This document shows positions 16,613 through 25,329 of a stretch of 64,000 bases of DNA, in pieces; the stretch's first letter is position 1, and each line of letters starts with the position of its first letter. Made by a program: the position numbers and the translations under genes. The notes under the pieces are model-generated. The model made no database searches, was not told the DNA's origin, and worked only from the letters and a program-made list of their open reading frames with translations. This stretch comes from Acidobacteriota bacterium (GTDB lineage Bacteria; Acidobacteriota; Blastocatellia; Pyrinomonadales; Pyrinomonadaceae): contig JAFAZX010000032.1 of the NCBI GenBank assembly GCA_019239425.1, positions 62,001-126,000 on the forward strand, in the 5' to 3' direction.

Positions 16613-19105
16613 ATGACTAAACTCACGACCGCCGCACTCCTTCTTCTTCTCCTCCTTCTCCCCGCCGCGCGGGCGCAGGCGCCGCGGCAGTTGGACGCGG
16701 CCGAGGCGCAGGCGGCTCTGCGCCGGGTCTCGGTCGCCGGCAGCGTGCTCTACGTCGGCGCGCACCCGGACGACGAGAACACGGCGCTCTTGGCATACCT
16801 CGCGCGGGGCCGCGGCGCGCGCACCGCCTACCTCTCGCTCACGCGCGGCGACGGCGGCCAGAACGCCCTCGGCTCCGAGAAGGGCGAGCTGCTCGGCGTC
16901 ATCCGCACGCAGGAGCTTCTGGCCGCGCGCCGCGTCGACGGCGCCGAGCAGTTCTTCACGCGCGCCATCGACTTCGGCTTCACCAAGTCGCCCGAGGAGA
17001 CCTTCCGCTTCTGGGATCACGACGCCGTGCTCGCCGACGTGGTCTGGGTCGTGCGCCGCTTCCGCCCCGACGTGATGATCGCGCGCTTTCCCACGACCGG
17101 CGAGGGCGGCCACGGCCAGCACACCGCCTCGGCCATCCTGGCCGGCGAGGCCTTCGACGCCGCGGGCGACCCCGCGCGCTTCCCCGAGCAGTTGAAAGAG
17201 GGCGTCACCCCCTGGAGGCCGAAGCGGCTCGTCTGGAACGTCTTCAACTTCCGCCCCGGAGACGTGCCGAAGGACGCGGACAAGATGGTGAGCGTCGACG
17301 TCGGCGCGTACGACCCTCTGCTCGGCAAGTCCTACACCGAGATCGCCGCCGAGAGCCGCACGATGCACATGAGCCAGGCGCAGGGCACGCCCGGCCGCCG
17401 CGGCCCCGCCGTCAACTACTTCGCGCACCTCAAGGGCGACGCCGCGACGAAAGACCTCTTCGACGGCGTCGACGTGACGTGGCGGCGCTTCGCCGGCGGC
17501 GATGGGATAGCCCAACTGCTCGAAGAGGCCGGGCGCAAGTACGACGCGGCGAACCCTTCGGCCGCGCTGCCGCTGCTGCTGCGCGCGCGCCGCGAGATGT
17601 CGAAGCTTGAGAAGGACGAGCCTCTCGTCCAGGCCAAGCGCGCCGCGCTCGACGAAGTCATACGCGCGGCCGCGGGCCTCTGGGTCGAGGCCACGGCCTC
17701 CGAACCCTTCGTGACGCCGGGCGGCGGCGTGAAGGTCACGACCACGGTCGTCAACCGCTCTGGCTACCCCCTGCGGGTCGAGACGGTCGGCGCCTCCTCC
17801 GCGGGCGTCGACCTCCTGCGCTCGGACTTGAAGAACAACCAGCCGTTCACGAAAGAGACGACGCTGCGCGTGCCTCCGGACGCGCCCTACAGCCAGCCCT
17901 ACTGGCTGCGCGATGAGCCTTCGAAGAATCTCTTCCGCATCGGCGAACAGAAGCTCGTCGGCGCGCCCGAAGGCCCGCCCGCACTCTCCGTCCCCGTCAA
18001 CGTCGTCTTCGGCGAGAACGAAGAGCCGGTCAGCTTCAACGTCCCCGTCCTCTACCGCTGGACAGACCGCGTGCGCGGAGACCTCTACCGCCCTGTTGTC
18101 GTGGTGCCCGAGGTGGCCGTCGCGCTCGGCGAGCACACGCTCGTCTTCCCCGACCGGCAGCCGAAGCAGGTGCGCGTCACGCTCCGCAACAACACTGGCT
18201 CGGACGTGAGCGGCACGCTCAGGCTGAAACTCCCCGCGGGCTGGACGGCCGCGCCCGCCGAAATTCCCGCGACCCTGAAGGCGGGTGGCGAGGAGCTGCG
18301 CGCGGCCTTCAACGTCACGCCGCCCGCCGCCGCCTCGACCGCAGACCTCGGCGCGGAGTTCGACGCGGCCGGAAAGAGTTTTACGCGCGGGCTGCTCGAA
18401 ATCGACTACGCACACATCCCCCGCCAGACGCTCTTCCCCGCGGCGCGCGCCGAACTCGTCCGCGTCGATTTGGCTAGACGTGGCAGCCGCATCGCCTACG
18501 TGATGGGCGCGGGCGACGAGGTGCCCGACGCCCTCCGTCAGGTCGGCTACGACGTGACTCTGCTCTCGGACGAAGACCTGGAGTCGGCCGACCTCTCGCG
18601 CTTCGACGCCGTCGTGACGGGCGTGCGCGCATACAACACGCGCGCGGCCCTGCGCCGACAGCAGAAGCGCCTGCTCGAATACGTCGAGCGCGGCGGCACG
18701 CTCGTCGTCCAGTACAACACGCCCGACCGCACGCTCGAAGGCGCGCAGCTCGGCCCATACCCTTTCAAGGTCACGCAAGACCGCGTCACGGACGAGACGG
18801 CCGAGGTCACGCCGCTCGCGCCCGCGGACGCGCTGCTGAACGCGCCGAACAAGATTAGCCCCGCGGACTTTCAAGGCTGGGTGCAGGAGCGCGGCCTCTA
18901 CTTCGCCTCCGAATGGGATTCGCGCTACACGGCGCTCTTCGCCAGCCACGACCCCGGCTCGCCCGACCTGAAAGGCTCGACCCTCGTCGCGCGGCACGGT
19001 AAGGGCACCTACGTCTTCACCGCGCTCGCCTTCTTCCGGCAACTCCCCGCGGGCGTGCCCGGCGCGTACCGCCTTTTCGTGAATATGATTTCCGCGGGCA
19101 AGTAA
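16613..19105 (+). CDS. secreted PIG-L/LmbE-type deacetylase with long C-terminal region
   Basis: This 830-aa protein starts with a signal peptide (MTKLTTAALLLLLLLL ending near ARAQA). The N-terminal third is a PIG-L domain. The zinc motif AHPDDEN follows VLYVG, with downstream GDGGQN, RTQELLAARR, RPDVMIARFP and the GHGQHT zinc histidines. PIG-L enzymes remove N-acetyl groups from GlcNAc-type sugars. The middle part (about 370-600) has Ig-like NEW3-type sandwich sequence, and the end (about 620-830) resembles a glutamine-amidotransferase-like/ThuA fold (YDVTLLSDEDL, VTGVRAYNTR). It probably acts on cell-surface or external glycans. I chose ATG 16613 over TTG 16598 because it begins the signal peptide. 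Confidence 0.87.
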   Translation: MTKLTTAALLLLLLLLPAARAQAPRQLDAAEAQAALRRVSVAGSVLYVGAHPDDENTALLAYLARGRGARTAYLSLTRGDGGQNALGSEKGELLGVIRTQELLAARRVDGAEQFFTRAIDFGFTKSPEETFRFWDHDAVLADVVWVVRRFRPDVMIARFPTTGEGGHGQHTASAILAGEAFDAAGDPARFPEQLKEGVTPWRPKRLVWNVFNFRPGDVPKDADKMVSVDVGAYDPLLGKSYTEIAAESRTMHMSQAQGTPGRRGPAVNYFAHLKGDAATKDLFDGVDVTWRRFAGGDGIAQLLEEAGRKYDAANPSAALPLLLRARREMSKLEKDEPLVQAKRAALDEVIRAAAGLWVEATASEPFVTPGGGVKVTTTVVNRSGYPLRVETVGASSAGVDLLRSDLKNNQPFTKETTLRVPPDAPYSQPYWLRDEPSKNLFRIGEQKLVGAPEGPPALSVPVNVVFGENEEPVSFNVPVLYRWTDRVRGDLYRPVVVVPEVAVALGEHTLVFPDRQPKQVRVTLRNNTGSDVSGTLRLKLPAGWTAAPAEIPATLKAGGEELRAAFNVTPPAAASTADLGAEFDAAGKSFTRGLLEIDYAHIPRQTLFPAARAELVRVDLARRGSRIAYVMGAGDEVPDALRQVGYDVTLLSDEDLESADLSRFDAVVTGVRAYNTRAALRRQQKRLLEYVERGGTLVVQYNTPDRTLEGAQLGPYPFKVTQDRVTDETAEVTPLAPADALLNAPNKISPADFQGWVQERGLYFASEWDSRYTALFASHDPGSPDLKGSTLVARHGKGTYVFTALAFFRQLPAGVPGAYRLFVNMISAGK

Positions 19106-19108
19106 GGC

Positions 19109-19255
19109 GTGGAAGACGAGACGCGCGAACATCTCAGCGGTGAAGAGCCGCCGCCCTTCGGCGGCAGTTGGCGGACTCTCTACGCGGTCGTCCTGATAAA
19201 CCTCGCCGTGCTCGCCGCGCTCTTCTACCTCTTCACGAGGTATTTCTCAGGATGA
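19109..19255 (+). CDS. 48-aa single-pass membrane protein
   Basis: A GTG start three bases after the deacetylase stop opens a 48-codon frame. The first 20 residues are acidic and Gly/Pro-rich (VEDETREHLSGEEPPPFGG). A clear transmembrane helix follows (about 23-45, LYAVVLINLAVLAALFYLF), then a basic/aromatic end. Its TGA overlaps the ATG of the sodium symporter (ATGA). This tight coupling and the hydrophobic helix suggest a small accessory subunit of the transporter. I know no named family for it. Confidence 0.65.
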   Translation: MEDETREHLSGEEPPPFGGSWRTLYAVVLINLAVLAALFYLFTRYFSG

Positions 19256-20940
19256 GGCCGCTCGACTGGACGGTGCTGCTCGCCGCGCTCGCGGGCATCG
19301 TCGGCTACGGCGTCTGGAAGGGGCGCCGCACGCGCGACCTCGACGACTTCCTCGTCGCCGACCGCCGGCAGCCCTGGCACCGCGTCGCCCTCTCCATCAT
19401 GGCGACGCAGGCGAGCGCCATCACCTTCCTCGCCACGCCGGGGCAGGCGTTCGCCGACGGCATGCGCTTCGTGCAGGTCTACCTCGGCCTGCCCCTCGCG
19501 ATGGTCATCCTCGCGGCGACGGCCGTCCCCCTCTACCACCGGCTCAAGGTCTACACCGCCTACGAGTATTTAGAGGGCCGCTTCGATCTGAAGACGCGCA
19601 CGCTCGCCGCGCTCCTCTTCCTCGCGCTGCGCGGACTCTCGACCGGCGTCTCGCTCTACGCGCCGTCGCTCATCCTCTCGGCCGTCATGGGCTGGGACAT
19701 CCGCGTCGTCATCTTCATCATCGGCGGCGCCGTGATGCTCTACGCCTCCCTCGGCGGCGCAAGGGCCGTGGACAACACGAACTTCCTACAGTTCCTCATC
19801 ATCATGGGCGGCATGTTCGTCGCCTTCTTCACCATCGTCCGCCTGCTGCCCGCGGACGTCTCCTTCCTCGAAGCCACGCACGTCGCCGGCAAGCTCGGGC
19901 GGCTGAACGCCGTGGACTTCTCCTTCGACGTGAAGAATCAGTACAACTTCTGGTCGGGACTCTTCGGCGGCTGCTTCCTCGCGCTCGCCTACTTCGGCAC
20001 GGATCATTCGCAGGTGCAGCGCTACCTCTCGGGCGGGTCGGTCGCGCAAAGCCGCCTGGGCCTGCTCTTCAACGGGCTGGTCAAGGTGCCGATGCAGTTC
20101 TTCATCCTCTTCCTCGGCGCGATGGTCTTCGCCTTCTACCAGTTCACGCAGCCGCCCGTCTTCTTCAACCCCGTGCAGCTCGAACACGCGCGCGCGGGCG
20201 CGCAGGGGGCGCAGTTCCGCCAGTTCGAAGAGACTTACGCCGCGGCCTTCGAGGAGAAGCAGCAGGCCGCGCGCGCCTACGTCGGCGCCCTGCGCGCGGG
20301 CGACGGCGGGGCGGCCGACGCGGCCTCTGAGCAGTTGAGGTCGGCGCAGGAGCGCGCGGGCGCGGCGCGAGACGGCGCGGTCAAGATCATCAGGGCGTCC
20401 GACCCGAAGCAGAACGACACGAACTACGTCTTCCTCAGCTTCGTGACGCACTACATGCCGGCGGGGCTGGTGGGGCTGGTGCTGGCGGCGGTCTTCCTCG
20501 CCTCGATGTCTTCGACCGCCTCGGAGTGGAGCGCGCTCGCCTCGGCGACCGTCGTGGACATGCTGCGCCGGCTCGTGAAGCCCGACGCGTCGGAGCGCTT
20601 CTACTTCGTCTCCTCGAAACTCGCGACCGTCTTCTGGGGACTCTTCGCCATCGCCTTCGCGCAGTACGCGGGGCAGCTCGACTCCCTGGTCGAGGCCGTC
20701 AACCGCCTGGGCTCGCTCTTCTACGGGACGCTGCTCGGCATCTTCCTCCTCGGCTTCTACTTCAGGCGCGTCGGGGGCACGGCCGCCTTCCTCGGCGCGC
20801 TCGTGGGCGAGGCGGCCGTGCTCTCCTGCTTCTTTTTCACCCCGCTCGCCTTCCTCTGGTACAACGTCGTCGGCGCCGCCGTCGTCGTGCTCTCCGCGCT
20901 CCTCTTCAACGTCTTCACAAAACGGAACCGCGGCCGGTAG
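19252..20940 (+). CDS. sodium:solute symporter family transporter
   Basis: This 562-aa protein has about 13 predicted membrane helices and the SSS family features: DLDDFLVADRRQPW, SIMATQASAITFLATPGQAF in helix 1-2, and the motif GGARAVDNTNFLQF. It should use the sodium gradient to import a small solute that cannot be named. An insertion of about 75 charged, Ala/Gln/Glu-rich residues (about 305-385) forms a large loop and probably a coiled coil. The start overlaps the 48-aa membrane protein by 4 bases. The last seven codons and the stop form the left arm of a perfect terminator stem. Confidence 0.9.
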   Translation: MRPLDWTVLLAALAGIVGYGVWKGRRTRDLDDFLVADRRQPWHRVALSIMATQASAITFLATPGQAFADGMRFVQVYLGLPLAMVILAATAVPLYHRLKVYTAYEYLEGRFDLKTRTLAALLFLALRGLSTGVSLYAPSLILSAVMGWDIRVVIFIIGGAVMLYASLGGARAVDNTNFLQFLIIMGGMFVAFFTIVRLLPADVSFLEATHVAGKLGRLNAVDFSFDVKNQYNFWSGLFGGCFLALAYFGTDHSQVQRYLSGGSVAQSRLGLLFNGLVKVPMQFFILFLGAMVFAFYQFTQPPVFFNPVQLEHARAGAQGAQFRQFEETYAAAFEEKQQAARAYVGALRAGDGGAADAASEQLRSAQERAGAARDGAVKIIRASDPKQNDTNYVFLSFVTHYMPAGLVGLVLAAVFLASMSSTASEWSALASATVVDMLRRLVKPDASERFYFVSSKLATVFWGLFAIAFAQYAGQLDSLVEAVNRLGSLFYGTLLGIFLLGFYFRRVGGTAAFLGALVGEAAVLSCFFFTPLAFLWYNVVGAAVVVLSALLFNVFTKRNRGR

Positions 20941-20965
20941 CGAACTACCGGCCGCGGTTCCGTTT
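20920..20965. terminator. perfect 21-bp stem terminator overlapping the symporter stop
   Basis: Bases 20920-20940 and 20945-20965 are exact reverse complements around the loop CGAA. The right arm ends in TTT and the left begins in AAA, so it can terminate in both directions between convergent genes. Confidence 0.85.
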
Positions 20966-21001
20966 CTGCGCCGAGGCTTCAGACCCCGGCCTGACGGGGC
21001 G

Positions 21002-21967
21002 TCAGTCGCGGCGCAGGAAGATCGTGTCGTAGTAACACTCGAAGCGGAAGCCGGCCTTGCGGTAGAAGGCGTGCGCGGCCTTGTTCCGCTCGTTGACGAG
21101 GAGGCAGACCGAATCGGCGCGGCCGAGCAGCAGGCCCGTCAGGTGCGAGAGGCAGCGCAAGCCCCTCCCGCGCCCGCGCTCCTCCGGCGCGATGTGCACG
21201 CCTTCGAGGTAGACGACGCCCTGCGTGTCGGCCATCACCTCGGCCTTGAAGACGAGGCGGCCGCCCTCCACCAGAACCCAAGTCCGGCCCCTGTCCACGC
21301 GCCGCCCGCAGCGCATCGGGAAGCCCTCGGGGTCGCTCACGCGCGGGTCAAGGCCGCTCTCCTCTTCGACCATGCGCGCCTGCACGGGGATGATGAGTTC
21401 GAGGTCTTCGCGCGTCGCGAGGCGCAGGCCCTCGACCGCGTCGCCGCGGCCGGCGTATTCGCCTCGGTCTAACTGGAAAAGAAGCTCGCGGCAGGCGAGC
21501 CGCAGGGGCTGGCCCGCGGCGCGGTAGTGCCGCCAGAACTCGGCGACCGTCTCCGACTCGCCGAGCACCAGATGAAGGTTCGGGCGCGTCTGCGCCGCCC
21601 GCACGAAGGCGCGCAGTGCGCGCGGCGTGCGCGCCTCGAACAGGGTCGCGTGGCCGACGAGGGCGACGCCCTCGAGGCGTCCGCGCTCGTCGCGGCAGGC
21701 GTAGAACGTGCCGCGGTTGTGCGCGCTCACCAAGCCGTTGTCGTGGATCAAGCCGAGGAGGTTGACGGCGTGGACTGACCTCTGCGCGAGGAACTCGACG
21801 ACCTCGGCCTCGGCCCCGCGCGCGAGCGGCTCGGCCCGCATGGCGCGCTCGGCGCTCGACACCCGCAGGGGCGCGAAGGCCGCGAAGAGGCTCGCCGCGC
21901 CGGCCGCTTCTGTTTGTGGAGACGTCTGGAACATCTTTGCCAAGGGGGCCGCTTTGGGAAAGGACAT
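21002..21967 (-). CDS. GNAT family N-acetyltransferase
   Basis: This 321-aa protein has an N-terminal region like DUF4081 (about residues 40-180, with NLLGLIHDNGL). A C-terminal GNAT domain follows (about 185-320). The acetyl-CoA loop appears as APEERGRGRGLRCLSHL and the last strand as NKAAHAFYRKAGFRFE. It should transfer an acetyl group from acetyl-CoA to an amine, but the acceptor is unknown. The gene is convergent with the symporter across a perfect hairpin. The second subtilase gene ends 18 bases upstream of this start on the same strand. Confidence 0.9.
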   Translation of the reverse strand: MSFPKAAPLAKMFQTSPQTEAAGAASLFAAFAPLRVSSAERAMRAEPLARGAEAEVVEFLAQRSVHAVNLLGLIHDNGLVSAHNRGTFYACRDERGRLEGVALVGHATLFEARTPRALRAFVRAAQTRPNLHLVLGESETVAEFWRHYRAAGQPLRLACRELLFQLDRGEYAGRGDAVEGLRLATREDLELIIPVQARMVEEESGLDPRVSDPEGFPMRCGRRVDRGRTWVLVEGGRLVFKAEVMADTQGVVYLEGVHIAPEERGRGRGLRCLSHLTGLLLGRADSVCLLVNERNKAAHAFYRKAGFRFECYYDTIFLRRD

Positions 21968-21985
21968 GCCCTGGACTTCGGGCCG

Positions 21986-23983
21986 CTACGGCGCGGGGCT
22001 CATGGAGGCCCCGCCGTCGCCGCCGACGAGCACGGAGCTGCCGCCGATGGCGTCGCCGAGCAGCGACCCGTCGCCGAGCAGCGAGCCGTCGCCCATGACG
22101 ACGCCGTCGCCGAGCAGCGAGCCGTCGCCCATTATCGTGCCGTCGCCGAGCATCACGCCGTCGCTCATGATGACGCCGTTGCCGCGGAGGCTGTAGGGGA
22201 GGGCCGTCCCCGTCCCGAGCACGCCGCCCGCGCTCGTCATGATGTTCCTGCCGAGCAAGATGCCCGCCGTCAGCTTCGCGGGGTCTTTGACGATGACGCC
22301 GTTGCTCTGCACCACGCAGTCGTTGTTGATGTGGTTGGCGAGGCGGTAGCCCTCCTGGAACTTCGCCACGAAGTCGGCGCCGGTGCCGTACGTGTAGTCG
22401 AAGGTCACGCCCTGCGCCCAGGGGTAGTTGCGGTCGACGATGTAGCTCTGCGCCGCGGGGAGCGCGGCCGAAAGGAGCGGCGTGCCCACGGGCGCCGTCG
22501 CCTGGTCGAGGTCGCGGCGGACGAGGTCGGCGAGGCGCGCCGCGCCCGCGACGTTCAGCTCGCCCGCGCCCTGCTCCAGCAGGTTGAAGTTCTTGAGCGG
22601 CGTGGCCGTGTACTGCAGGATGGCCCTGACCATCCCGGCCGTCAGTTTCGGGTTGGCCTCGAACATCAGCGCGGCCGCGCCCGCGACGAGCGGCGTGGAC
22701 ATCGAGGTGCCCGAGAGGTACATGAAGTCCCTCTCCTGCGCCGGGTCGTCGTAGGCGCAGGAGGCGCCGCCCGTCCGCAGGGAGTTCGGGTAGGACTCGG
22801 CCGAGACGAGCTTGTTGCCGGGCGCGACGAGGTCGGGCTTGACGAGGTTGTCGTAGTGCTTGGCGCCGGCCGCGTCCGTCCAGGAGCCGCGGGTCGGGCC
22901 GCGCGAGCTGTAGGAGGCGACGCCGTCGTCCGAGCGCGTGTCGGTGCCGAAGCTGTTCACGGCGCCGACCGTGATGGCGTGCGGGCTGATGCCGGGCGTG
23001 TGAATCTCGCCGTAGGTCTTCTGCCCCGCCCCGTTCTTCCCGTTGTTGCCCGCGGCGGCGACGACGACGATGCCGAGGTGGTAGAGCCTGCGGACGGCGT
23101 CGCAGACGGGGTCGTCCTCCCAGGAGTCTACGGCCGGAGCGCCCAGGGAGATGTTGACGACGCGGATGTTGTAAGTCGTGTAGTTGGCCGCGACCCAGTC
23201 GAGCGCGGCGAGCAGCCAGGAGGTCTGCCCCCGGCCCTTCGAGTCGAGCACGCGCAGGTCGATGAGTTTGGCGTCGGTGGCGACGCCGCTGTAGGCGCCG
23301 CCCTTGACGCGGTCGAAGCCGGCGGCGAGGCCGGCGACGTGCGTGCCGTGGCCGTAGGGGTCGTCCGTGCGTGGCTCGGTCGTGACGAAGTTCTTGTTGA
23401 AGACGACGCGGCTCGCCGTGCCCGCGGCGTCGAGGAAGTCTGCGTGCTGGTCGTAGATGCCCGAGTCGAGGATGGCGATGCCGACGCCGGTGCCGTTGAG
23501 CTGCGAGACGCTGCTGTAGGTCTGCGCCATGGCCGCGTCCGCGCCCGTCGTCTTCGAGACGTGGCCGAGCGCCTCGGTCACGGAGTCGTCGGAGATGAAG
23601 GAGACCTCTTCGAACGAGGCCAGCTCGTCGAGGGTCGACTCGGGCAGCTCGACCGCCGCCATGCCGAAGTTCCTCAGCTCCTGCTTGACGCGGACGCCGT
23701 TGCGCTTGAGCAGGTTGTTGAGGCCGTTGCTCATCTCGCCGTTGAGGCGGAGGATGACCTGAAGCTTCTCGCCGTCGCCGCCCTTGCCGCCCTTGCCGCT
23801 CTGGCCCCTGGCCTTGCGCTCGCGCAGGCCGCGCGAGACCCTGTCGCGGTTGAAGGGGGCGCGCGAGTCCGGCTCGCCGTCGCTCTTGCCCTTGCCGCCG
23901 GCCCGCGCCCGCCCGCCGCCGCAGAGCGGCAGCAGCAGAGCGCAGCAGGTGAGCAGGGTTAAGATTTTTGACTTCGCGTTCAT
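21986..23983 (-). CDS. secreted S8 subtilisin-like protease with GDG hexapeptide tail
   Basis: This 665-aa protein has a signal peptide (to about residue 24), a basic Gly/Arg/Lys-rich region, an inhibitor-type propeptide (about 70-140) and a subtilase domain. The triad is D173 (ILDSGIYD), H212 (HGTHVAG) and S427 (GTSMSTP). The last 60 residues hold a row of six-residue repeats of the form G-D-G-x-phi-phi (GDGVML, GDGTIM, GDGSLL and so on). The repeat may form a narrow beta-roll or bind calcium. It is a paralogue of the subtilase at 9219 but lacks DUF4214. No P-box with the 21-base spacing precedes it. Confidence 0.92.
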   Translation of the reverse strand: MNAKSKILTLLTCCALLLPLCGGGRARAGGKGKSDGEPDSRAPFNRDRVSRGLRERKARGQSGKGGKGGDGEKLQVILRLNGEMSNGLNNLLKRNGVRVKQELRNFGMAAVELPESTLDELASFEEVSFISDDSVTEALGHVSKTTGADAAMAQTYSSVSQLNGTGVGIAILDSGIYDQHADFLDAAGTASRVVFNKNFVTTEPRTDDPYGHGTHVAGLAAGFDRVKGGAYSGVATDAKLIDLRVLDSKGRGQTSWLLAALDWVAANYTTYNIRVVNISLGAPAVDSWEDDPVCDAVRRLYHLGIVVVAAAGNNGKNGAGQKTYGEIHTPGISPHAITVGAVNSFGTDTRSDDGVASYSSRGPTRGSWTDAAGAKHYDNLVKPDLVAPGNKLVSAESYPNSLRTGGASCAYDDPAQERDFMYLSGTSMSTPLVAGAAALMFEANPKLTAGMVRAILQYTATPLKNFNLLEQGAGELNVAGAARLADLVRRDLDQATAPVGTPLLSAALPAAQSYIVDRNYPWAQGVTFDYTYGTGADFVAKFQEGYRLANHINNDCVVQSNGVIVKDPAKLTAGILLGRNIMTSAGGVLGTGTALPYSLRGNGVIMSDGVMLGDGTIMGDGSLLGDGVVMGDGSLLGDGSLLGDAIGGSSVLVGGDGGASMSPAP
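22051..22170 (-). repeat. 18-bp tandem repeat coding GDG hexapeptides
   Basis: About six to seven imperfect 18-base units, each coding Gly-Asp-Gly plus three residues, lie at the 3' end of the subtilase gene. Such arrays can gain or lose units without shifting the frame. Confidence 0.85.
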
Positions 23984-24195
23984 CGTTCTGGGGCTTCTCT
24001 GATGTTGTCGTAAACTCCGACGCCGGTGCGCCGCCGTACGATAGTGCAGCCCGCGTGCCGCGAAGTTTTCGTGGATTTTCTCAGGAATAAATGAGGGGAG
24101 CGGCGGTCTGGCTGACCGGCCCGGTCAGGGTGAGAGGCGGCGGGTGGTCAGGTTGATTTATGCCTGTTCGCGGTCAGGCATAACTGAAAGACATA
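23984..24195. other. intergenic region upstream of the second subtilase
   Basis: About 210 bases before a family D repeat hold no gene. I see GC-rich inverted stretches around 24100-24185 (GGTCAGG and GTCAGGC blocks) and a weak resemblance to the P-box on the minus strand near 24040-24075, which I rejected because the spacing is wrong. Confidence 0.4.
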
Positions 24196-24264
24196 ACCAC
24201 AGAGACACAGAGGCACAGCTTGAGGAGCATGACTCAACAAGCTGTGCCTCTATGTCTCTGTGGT
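24196..24264. repeat. family D inverted repeat
   Basis: Arms of 26 bases (24196-24221 and 24239-24264) of CACAGAGA octads match with one mismatch around a 17-base loop. Confidence 0.9.
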
Positions 24265-24271
24265 GAAATTC

Positions 24272-25219
24272 CTAAAGCTTCGCCTTCCAGCCGGCGACGG
24301 TCTTCTCCAGGTCGGCGACGGCCGTGGCGTCCACGCCGGAGTTGGGCGCCTTAGCGAGTTGGATCGCCTTCTCGCCGGCGGCGACGGCGTCGGCGGTCTT
24401 GCCCATCTCGGCGAGCCCGCGCGCCCTGGCGTAAACGTTGCCGACCGTCTCCTTCGTCTTGAGCGACTTGTCGAGCCACTGCATCGCCTCTTCGTAGCTG
24501 GCGGTGACCTTGTTGCCAAAGACGTAGTTGGCGGCCTGCATCGGCGTGCGCCAGTCGTCGGGCTTGGCGGCGGCGACCGCGGCGCGCAGCTTCTCGACCG
24601 TGAGCGCCTTCACGTCCTTGACCTCGACCGTGAAGGGCACGCGCAGGCGCTCCCAGCGGATGTTGACCTGCGCCGAGTTCTCCGTGACGGGGTCGAAGGT
24701 GTAGAGCAGCCACTCCTGGTTCTCGGTCGCCGCCTGCGGCTTGGCCTTCACCCGCAGCACGTCCTTCTTCTCGTCGTACTGGAAGCTGCCCCACTGGCCG
24801 GGGTCGCCGTTGAAGATGATCGTCCACTCGTCGCGGCCGGGGATGGTGTGGAGGCTGTAGGTGCCGGCCTTGAGGGGCTGGCCGTTGACGAGCACGTCGT
24901 CGGTGGTGGTGAAGGTCGTCGCCTCGTTGGCGCCGGTGCGCCAGACGTGGCCGTAGGGGACGATGACCTGCTCCTTGGGGCGCACGCGCGCGTCGTCGAG
25001 CGTGGCGGTGCCGGTCGCGCCCGCGGGCGGGTCGCCCCAGATGGCGCGCCCCCGGACGCCGGGGCGGCTGTAGGTGATCGTCAGGTCGGTGACGCCGACC
25101 GTCTGCATAACGCTCGCCTTCTGGCTCGGGCGCGGCGTGCGCACCTGCGCCGCGGCGACCGCCGAGAGCGCCAGGAGCGCCGCGGCGGCCGCGGGGAGGA
25201 ACCTTCTTGTTGACTTCAT
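24272..25219 (-). CDS. secreted DUF2911 protein, copy 1
   Basis: This 315-aa protein has a signal peptide (to about residue 24, AVAAA-Q). A DUF2911 domain follows (about 35-190) with ITYSRPGVRGRAIWG, VPYGHVWRTGANEAT, LKAGTYSLHTIPG and DEWTIIFN. The C-terminal 120 residues are helical and TPR-like (EEAMQWLDKSLK). DUF2911 proteins are common secreted or periplasmic proteins of Acidobacteriota and Bacteroidota with no known reaction. A paralogue lies just upstream on the same strand, so the two arose by tandem duplication. A family E repeat separates them. Confidence 0.88.
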   Translation of the reverse strand: MKSTRRFLPAAAAALLALSAVAAAQVRTPRPSQKASVMQTVGVTDLTITYSRPGVRGRAIWGDPPAGATGTATLDDARVRPKEQVIVPYGHVWRTGANEATTFTTTDDVLVNGQPLKAGTYSLHTIPGRDEWTIIFNGDPGQWGSFQYDEKKDVLRVKAKPQAATENQEWLLYTFDPVTENSAQVNIRWERLRVPFTVEVKDVKALTVEKLRAAVAAAKPDDWRTPMQAANYVFGNKVTASYEEAMQWLDKSLKTKETVGNVYARARGLAEMGKTADAVAAGEKAIQLAKAPNSGVDATAVADLEKTVAGWKAKL

Positions 25220-25249
25220 CTCTACTTCTCCTCGGTGTGTGGTAAAGGA

Positions 25250-25325
25250 AGGATGAAGGCGGAGGGATGAAGGATGAAGGGAAGACCTTATTTACTTCAT
25301 CCTTCATCCCTCCGCCTTCATCCTT
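25250..25325. repeat. family E inverted repeat
   Basis: AAGGATG/AAGGCGG heptads (25250-25280) face their reverse complement (25295-25325) across a 14-base loop between the two DUF2911 genes. Confidence 0.9.
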
Positions 25326-25329
25326 CGGC

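Noticed and set aside
16499..19132. 877-codon frame antisense to the PIG-L gene
   Set aside because: The plus strand has a signal peptide and the AHPDD zinc motif. The antisense product is Arg/Val/Gly-rich without domains.
24040..24085. P-box-like sequence upstream of the second subtilase on the minus strand
   Set aside because: AAAACTTCG and CACTATC are seen, but the distance is two or more bases off and CACTGTT is not conserved. I keep only the three exact-spacing copies.
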